In this document: positions 57,938-64,000 of the stretch, piece after piece
Numbering within the stretch: the first letter of the stretch is position 1
Layout: every line of letters begins with the position of its first letter
Assembly: GCA_900073065.1 (NCBI GenBank)
Contig: FJOG01000012.1
Span: 463,981-527,980, forward strand
Direction: 5' to 3'
DNA: 64,000 nt
From: Phialocephala subalpina
Lineage: Eukaryota > Ascomycota > Leotiomycetes > Helotiales > Mollisiaceae
Made by a program: the position numbers and the translations under genes
The notes under the pieces: model-generated
What the model was told of the DNA's origin: nothing
Seen by the model: only the letters and a program-made list of their open reading frames with translations
The model's database searches: none

Positions 57938-59497
57938 ATGGAGAACTTGAGCACGTTGCTGTCATCGGCGACATATGCAGCTAGTATAATCTCAAGCTGT
58001 GTGCTTAGATTGACTGTGGTCTATTTCGTGCGCTGGGTAAGTTAGAAACGATGGCTTCGTTGTCAAGCTGATCACGTGTAGCTACCACTTGGGCCTCGAT
58101 TTTTACCCATCATCAACACCAGCGCGGTCGTATATCTCAGTACCCTAATCATACAGGTGTTTGAACCAAGGAGGAGCGTGACTGACAGGTCAAAGTCTCG
58201 GCTAGCAACCCTGCTTCTGGGACGATATGAACCAAGATCGCCAATCTCGACGTTCCTAACGGTGCTCATCAACATCCTTTGTCTGAGTGTTTCTGTGGAC
58301 TTCGTATATCGGGGTCATGTATTCTACCAGTCAGAACAGGTGACCTTCTCTCGGGTCGGCTATGTTGACAGTACTACTGCAAGGGTTGTGGTACGCGCTC
58401 CATCAGCACCAACTGTCCAGATCGAGTACCGAGAAGAGGTTGCTTCTCTTTGGCATCAGGGATCGGTCATCTCTGTGAATGAAAGTTCCGAATTCCTTGG
58501 TACTTTTGTCCTCGATGGTCTCGAGGAGAACACAGCGTACGCCTATAGGACAAATTCTAGCCACTCGGGAAGCTTTCGCACTCAATCGGCTGCTGCAAAA
58601 AAGTGGTCAATGGTATCGTCAAGCTGTCTCTCCCTGTTCGATTTGGCTTCGATGTGTCGGAGTACCAAACCGCATACCGCAAAGTGTATTCATCTCCATC
58701 TTGGAGCGAGGAGCTGAAAGCACTGCCATGGCTCCACACATACGATGACCACGAGATCACAAACGATTGGGCAAGCAACGACACAGGACTGTACCTGGCT
58801 GCGATTCCGCCGTGGAAAAGTTACCAGCAGAGCGGCAACCCCACGGCATTCCGGGAAGGGGTGAACTACTATTCTTTCATGAAGGGAGATGTGAGCTTCT
58901 TCGTTCTCGATACTAGAAGATACCGATCTGAAGAGTTAATGGAAGACGGGGTCTTCAAGACGATGCTTGGCGTGGAGCAGCTTGCTGATGTGCTGCACTG
59001 GCTCGAGACGGAGAAAGGTCTCAAAGTCCTCGTGAGCAGTGTGCCTTTCACGAGAAACTGGAGAGGGCCAGAAAGTATCGACAATTGGGCGGGGTATCTC
59101 GTAGAACGGCAAATGATTTTGGAGAAGATGTGGAAGACTGAAGGAGTGGTGGTCATCAGCGGGGTGCGTGATGGAGCTTTGCAAGAATGAATAGTGCTAA
59201 CACAGACAGGATCGACATGAGCATGCGACGACCAAGTTCCAAGCACCGGACGGAAAGAGTAATGTGGTCGAATTCTCAACGTCGCCATTGAGCCAATTCT
59301 ACCAGCCGTTCGACAGGCAGTATCGGCAGGATGAAGAGACGGATGTCATGATCAAATACCATCCATTCGGAGTGTCGAAGTTTGGAGTCTTCAACTTCGA
59401 TACAAGTAATGCTACGCAATGGAAGGTGGAATTCGAGCTGGTGGTAGATGGCGTGAAGGAGTGGGAATATGTTTGGACGGCGGAGAGGAGAGTTTGA
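57938..59497 (+). pseudogene. PhoD-like alkaline phosphatase/phosphodiesterase, lacking a metal-binding block
   Basis: Metallophosphatase family acting on phosphate esters. Exons 57938-58036, 58082-59163 and 59210-59497. The first part has the membrane-associated N-terminal region of fungal PhoD proteins, then the fibronectin-like domain (VGYVDSTTARVVVRAP) ending FRTQSAAAKKWSMVSSSC. Beyond that the normal block of about 45-50 residues with the metal-binding LGDFIYID-type motif is absent, and the next family motif, LPVRFGFDVSEY, appears in another frame (break near 58600-58630). The rest is good: PWLHTYDDHEITNDW, VSSVPFTRNW, and SGDRHEHATTKF across the last intron. Without the GD motif the enzyme cannot bind its metals normally, so this is a pseudogene unless the assembly has dropped about 150 bases. 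Confidence 0.8.
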
Positions 59498-59957
59498 GTA
59501 TGTGGATGCATGTGGGATGATTAGAGGTCGTACAATTCTCAGTCTTATCATACCAATACTCGAAGGTCAATGTGGTGATAAATGTCGTTTGAATGGGCGG
59601 GACATTCGATGTGGCACACGCGGAGGAATCGACAGAGGTGGGATGGCGGGGAGGCGGCGCGGGCTTGAGTGCAGCAGATCGAGATGTTGTTGGTCTCGAG
59701 ACGAATGTTTGATTTGTACTGAGCATTGAATTTGAGTTCCCATTAATGGTTCGGGAGATCGATGGAAGGAAGAAATTCCACGACCTGAGGGACATTGACA
59801 CCTTGACCCGCATCCCGCAGTGGCTTGGCGTTGTGGCTCGTGAGGACGCGGCAACTTCGCGTCGCCATGCAACTTCTTTCTCAGTCCGATGAAACTGTCT
59901 CAACGCAACTTCTGTCCAAATTCCCTGACCCTGTCTTACTTTTGCATGCCTGCGAAG
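59498..59957. other. Intergenic; promoter of the gene at 59958
   Basis: About 460 bases; nothing recognised. Confidence 0.4.
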
Positions 59958-60926
59958 ATGGCATCCCAGCCGGCAGGCTTCGACTTCGATATCTTCATCG
60001 AAAGATACCATGCGAACACAAAGATACGAACCAACAAATTCGACCCAATCCCCGTCCCAGACGCCGTCCCTCGTTCAACAAGGCGAGACGTTGAGAGGAT
60101 TGTCGAAAGTATCGATATCGAATCCACGAAAGCTCTTCTCCTCCGCGCAGTCGTCAAGCATGAAAGGCATATTGGGAAGCTGGTTACACTCAATTGCGAG
60201 TCATTCTCGAACACGAATGGCGAGCTGTGGAGTCGGCGCGACCCGTTGCATAAAACCAGGGGAGACATTATGGCCGCAATTGATACACTCGACATCAACC
60301 TTGTGCAACGACTACTCGTAGATGCAATCCTCTCCTACCGCGACGTTGCTACCAGAGTTTCCGCAGCTGAAAAACGCCAGTCCCGAGAACTCCGCCAGGC
60401 CTTACAAGATATTGCGAGCTATCACGAACGATGCTACCTGTTGATTCGAGAGTTGGAGCAGGGCTGGAACGATATTGGACCACTCTTGCGTGGCAGATAC
60501 CTACGCCCGCCTCCCTCCGACTCCCACATTGCGGCAGAGCTTGGGTCCTTACTCGTCAGACTTATCATTGCGGATTTAATGCTTCAGATTAGTCTGTGGA
60601 TGCCGAAGATGGAACGCAAGCAATACATCTACGAGGGATTCTACAACGGCTTGGTCAAGTTGTGTCCACTCCTACCTAAGGATTCCACCGACGACTTGGT
60701 CCGACAATTCCCAGTCGATTCTTCAGCGGTCGACCGTATTCGAGCAATAGAGCTGGCGAAGAATATCAGGAGACTCGGTTCGTCTCACCCAAGACCCAAT
60801 CCCCTCCCTGCACGAAGACCTCGAGGTCCTGCAGCTTCCTACCTGTCCCGAAAAAGCAAGTATTCGAAGGGAGGGTACGGAGGACACCGCAGAGCCAATG
60901 ATGTCCTCGTGAAGGCGGAAGTCTGA
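59958..60926 (+). CDS. Unknown helical protein
   Basis: Single-exon protein of 322 residues from the ATG at 59958 (context gaagATGgc, the strongest); in-frame ATGs at 59889 and 59946 are alternatives. It is mostly alpha-helical, with heptad-like stretches around residues 100-180 (AAEKRQSRELRQALQDIASY). The C-terminal tail from about residue 275 is Pro/Arg/Ser/Gly-rich and basic, a possible nuclear or RNA-binding tail. No signal peptide or membrane helix. I do not recognise a family. The long clean frame, helix pattern and the lack of an equally good antisense frame support coding. Confidence 0.7.
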   Translation: MASQPAGFDFDIFIERYHANTKIRTNKFDPIPVPDAVPRSTRRDVERIVESIDIESTKALLLRAVVKHERHIGKLVTLNCESFSNTNGELWSRRDPLHKTRGDIMAAIDTLDINLVQRLLVDAILSYRDVATRVSAAEKRQSRELRQALQDIASYHERCYLLIRELEQGWNDIGPLLRGRYLRPPPSDSHIAAELGSLLVRLIIADLMLQISLWMPKMERKQYIYEGFYNGLVKLCPLLPKDSTDDLVRQFPVDSSAVDRIRAIELAKNIRRLGSSHPRPNPLPARRPRGPAASYLSRKSKYSKGGYGGHRRANDVLVKAEV

Positions 60927-61892
60927 ACACGAGAACTTGAGCTGGAGTTTTCAAGCGTTTGATGATTTGATTTGGATCTGTGGAGTTATTGTACAGGAAT
61001 ACCCGGCACAAGATGGCGTTTGAGCTTGGACATAGACGTGCTAGCATTCGAGCATTACTTGAGCATTTGCAGGGAGTGGGCGTTCAGCATGGAAGACTTC
61101 GAGCCGCAAGACATGGCATGACATATTTGTAGAGTAAATGCAGCCTACACCTACAATAGAAGATGGCAGGGGAAGAAGGTCCCAAGACTCAACTCATGCA
61201 AATTGTGAGTCCTCGTCGATCGATTGACAATGCAGAATTCTTCTCTTGACTTTCAGACAGATCGAACTAAGTCACAATTGGACAGCGAGACCCTAAAGTG
61301 GGTCAAGAGCTCGCGACATCTTCAAAGGCGAGGAACATTTATAGTGATATTGCGTGTAAAACGCCTAACTTCTAGGGAACAGAGGCGAAGGGCCAGAATT
61401 TTGAGATAAGAGGGTTTCGTAGCTTGATGGGATTGAAATTCTTGTTTTCTTGTTAAGGCAATGAAAATGGATGTGGAGGCATTAAATGCTACCCTCTTTG
61501 CTCATCCGAGCAATGGAGTCCTTGGGCTGCTGGGGTTGTGTGGGCTTGGCGGCGGTTGAGGTAGGCTCTGGAAACTTCAGTTCGGAAGGAAGTATATCTT
61601 ATTTTCTACCAGAAGGCTGCGTGACATCTTTCAACAATGTTGCCCGACGACAAGGCCCTTTTTTAAATTTGGTACGTTTCTGCAGGGCTTCCATTTCCAA
61701 GTATGTTGACAAGGCTCATTTGGTTGGGTGGCAGCGCTTGAAGCTGTCTGCCGGTCTCCAATTGGCATTGCACTTCGTACTGCGGAGCCTCACGAGGCAC
61801 TCTCATTGTGACGTGTCAACCTTCTTTCTCAACCCAATCTTCTATATCAGGAATTCAGTTTCATCCATTAGCTTGCTTTCTCCACCTTCGCC
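60927..61892. other. Intergenic, no supported gene
   Basis: About 970 bases; a leader-like tract precedes the remnant at 61893. Confidence 0.45.
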
Positions 61893-63212
61893 ATGTCTTT
61901 CGGGTTCTCCGTTGGCGATATCCTTGGTGGCGCGAACCTTGCATACAAACTCTACACAGCATTGTCCGAGACGAAAGGCTCATCGCGAGACTATCAACAA
62001 CTCATTGCAAAGCTCAACATTGTTCACAAAGTCCTTCTCCAAGTGGAACAACTCAGGGTTTCAAACTAGCTAGCCCAAGCCACCCTCAATGCTCTATTAT
62101 TCATCACCAATTCAACCAATGAGGCTATGGAAGTATTTCTCGCAGACCACGAAAAGTACCGGGAGTCACTGAGGCAAGGAGGTCGGGTCATATTCTGAAA
62201 GACGGTTGGAGAAGAGGGAAGTGAGCTTTTGAGATGGGAATCAGGTACGTTGAACGTTTTTTGACGTTGGCGAGAGGCTGACACATTCTTAGAAGGATAA
62301 ACTCAGGCAGACTCTTGCAAACATGTTAGTATCTATCAATTGCTCGGTTCAGTTGGCTTGCTATTTCAAGTAAGTTGACATGCCTCGGGGAGAACTAGGT
62401 CGCAAACTAGTGTAGCTTCAAGTACCGGTTATGATCCAGGAGTGGACGCCAACTTATCTTGGAACGCACATCCAAAACCGTCTTATCACATTTCTCAGCC
62501 CCCGTTCGAAGATGTAAAGTTACAGACTTGCATATGGGATTCGTCATTTTGGGGAAAGACAGAGCCGAGTAGGTAGTAGTCAGGGTGGATCTATATCTAG
62601 AACTTACAGGCGATCCACAGGCTTCAAAATTCGACAGAAACCACTCGACTTCTTTAGGTCTGGGCAAGTGTTCTCCGTCTGTGTTTCGGCCGAGTTCTCG
62701 GTGCGGCATCTAAGTCCCCAGGGACGGCGAGTTGAATTGAGCAAGTTACCTCTGGACCAGTTACCTTTCTGAAAGCAAAACAAGAACATGAACAAAACGA
62801 AGATCGAAAGAGGCGCTGGAGACAGATTATTTCATTGCCTTTAGCTCAAATGATTCAATACGCAAAAGAAACAGAAAATGGCATGGTATTATGTCCTCTT
62901 TGTCGTGTTCTCCCGTTCTTCCCAACCCAGCAGATGTTTGATAAAGATACTTGGGATGTCCACTTTCGTTTAGAGCATTGGGAGAAATACTGCTCGATGA
63001 GAGGCATATCTCCAGATTCAGACAAATTGCCTTCTGTAGCGAGATACCTTACAAGCAAAGCAAGCTCTTCTCTCGCCCGGCATACCCCCGGCGCCAGAAC
63101 TCGTCCACAACGAGAAGCAGAAGCTCTACAAAGACCCGATGTTCAGTATCGTGATCATTCTTCGCGACGCAACCATCCTCTACTCCTATCACCAACACCC
63201 GCCAACTACTAG
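61893..63212 (+). pseudogene. Decayed NLR/STAND-type gene
   Basis: Opens MSFGFSVGDILGGANLAYKL, the same N-terminal type as the gene at 33559. It runs in frame through a helical stretch but meets TAG at 62067-62069 (probably a former CAG) and continues as LAQATLNALLF. A frame change near 62180 leads to SGHILKDGWRRGK and then TGA where TGG is expected. After an intron-like gap KDKLRQTLANMLVSINC follows (62292-62370). Further coding-like pieces, including GYDPGVDANLSWNAHPKP (about 62420) and LCPLCRVLPFF...HFRLEHW with a C2H2-like pattern (62835-63212), suggest the old gene extended this far. Several lesions make it a clear pseudogene. Confidence 0.65.
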
Positions 63213-63576
63213 TTCGGTTCGGCATCTGTGAAAGCGGAGGCGACGAGCGAAGCATGATGGAAGGAATATTCACTGTTCCCTGTAAATTGAGAGTGGCATC
63301 ACTGGTCGTGCACTGTTAAAGATGCGATATCTGGAACGAAGAGTACAACTGCGCCGTGAAGATCGATGGAGAGTGTATCGGTACTTCATACCGAGAAGAA
63401 CGACGAAGAGGGCACATTACACTATATACCCACGAGATATACAATATAGATGGCACATTGACTAGGCTTTCGAGGTGACTGTTCGGAAACGCAACATGAT
63501 CAAAGGTTTGGTCACCCATTCTAGACACCGGAAAGAGTGTACGATAAGGAGCTCTACACCCATTTCTGAACCTGCA
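63213..63576. other. Intergenic, no gene seen
   Basis: About 360 bases, 3' flank of the aldehyde dehydrogenase. Confidence 0.4.
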
Positions 63577-64000
63577 TTACAACTTTGCCACCTTTCCTAC
63601 ATCCGTCTTGTACAAGTGGATTACCTGAGGGTTCATGTACGACAGTAGACCGTGCCTTCCAAGTTCACCACCAAGTCCACTTTCCTTGTGTCCAGCAAAG
63701 AATGCCTGAGTCAGTGGCCTCTCGAAGCTGTTAATCCAAACTGTTCCAGCTTCAATCTGACTTGCAATTCTGTTTGCTCTTTCGATGTCTGCGCAGTACA
63801 CAGATCCACCAAGTCCAGTTCTCGTGTCGTTGACTCGGGGAATCAACTCCTCCTCCGTGCTCCATGGCATCATGGGCACAATCGGACCTGCATTTTGTCA
63901 GTCAAATCCTCGATCTCTATATCTCGTTGTACTTACCGAAAGGCTCCTCCTTGACGATCCTCGAATGGCTGGGTGGATTGTTGATGATCGCAGGCTGGAT
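63577..64000 (-). CDS. Aldehyde dehydrogenase, C-terminal part (5' end beyond the window)
   Basis: NAD(P)+-dependent oxidation of aldehydes to acids. Only the last two exons are in view: >64000-63937 and 63887-63577, joined by a GTAAGT...GCAG intron. The visible 125 residues show EEPFGPIVP, the NDTRTGLGGSVYC stretch, IEAGTVWINSF and AFFAGHKESGLGGELG, all standard C-terminal ALDH motifs. The catalytic Cys and the Rossmann domain lie outside the window. It ends VAKL, with no clear PTS1. Confidence 0.92.

Noticed and set aside
59412..60298. Minus-strand ORFs over the PhoD 3' end and the helical protein gene
   Set aside because: They overlap better-supported plus-strand genes and lack domains.

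Overview
This window is from a filamentous ascomycete genome. Introns are short (42-89 nt), begin GT, end YAG and often carry a CTAAC-type branch site. The proteins are typically fungal (Zn2Cys6 factor, 2EXR protein, CBM1 cellulase, UbiA, P450). AT-rich blocks and transposons carry C-to-T stops that look like repeat-induced point mutation (RIP). The enzyme set (GH7, GH11, G1 peptidase, carotenoid/stilbene-type dioxygenase, 4CL-like ligase) fits a plant-associated or litter-decaying fungus. Placing it in Leotiomycetes would be a guess. There is one 527-bp assembly gap.

Layout. 1-10 kb: a partial gene with a Pro/Gln repeat, a GH7 endoglucanase, an AT-rich block with a solo-LTR-like insert, a small unknown gene, then a six-exon paralogue of the first gene. 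10-20 kb: gap, weak remnants, a small unknown gene, a C2H2 + Zn2Cys6 transcription factor, a carotenoid-oxygenase-family enzyme and a third paralogue of the first gene. 20-35 kb: 2EXR protein, SDR, GH11 xylanase, a transcription-factor remnant, an inverted-repeat element, a long AAA ATPase with a frameshift, and an NLR-like protein. 35-48 kb: peroxisomal 4CL-like ligase, cytochrome P450, a Tc1-like element sitting in a small host gene, a broken amidoligase, a small secreted protein, an AFG1-type ATPase and a UbiA prenyltransferase. 48-64 kb: a RIP-mutated pogo/Fot1-like element, a G1 peptidase, a four-helix membrane protein, a divergent transporter/PhoD phosphatase pair (both damaged), an unknown helical protein, a decayed NLR-type locus and the 3' end of an aldehyde dehydrogenase.

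Functional reading. Polymer attack is served by the secreted GH7, GH11 and G1 enzymes. Aromatic or aliphatic acid handling may involve the dioxygenase, the ligase with an SRL C-terminus and the adjacent P450; this link is inference. The transporter and PhoD phosphatase look like an organic-phosphate scavenging pair sharing one promoter. The most unusual item is the family of three dispersed paralogues at 1-2.2, 7.3-9.4 and 18.5-20.1 kb, which share an N-terminal and a C-terminal domain I cannot assign. Several accessory genes carry frameshifts or missing blocks while core enzymes are intact, so the window mixes conserved genes with decaying ones. All splice models are by eye; I chose junctions that keep frame and restore recognisable motifs.
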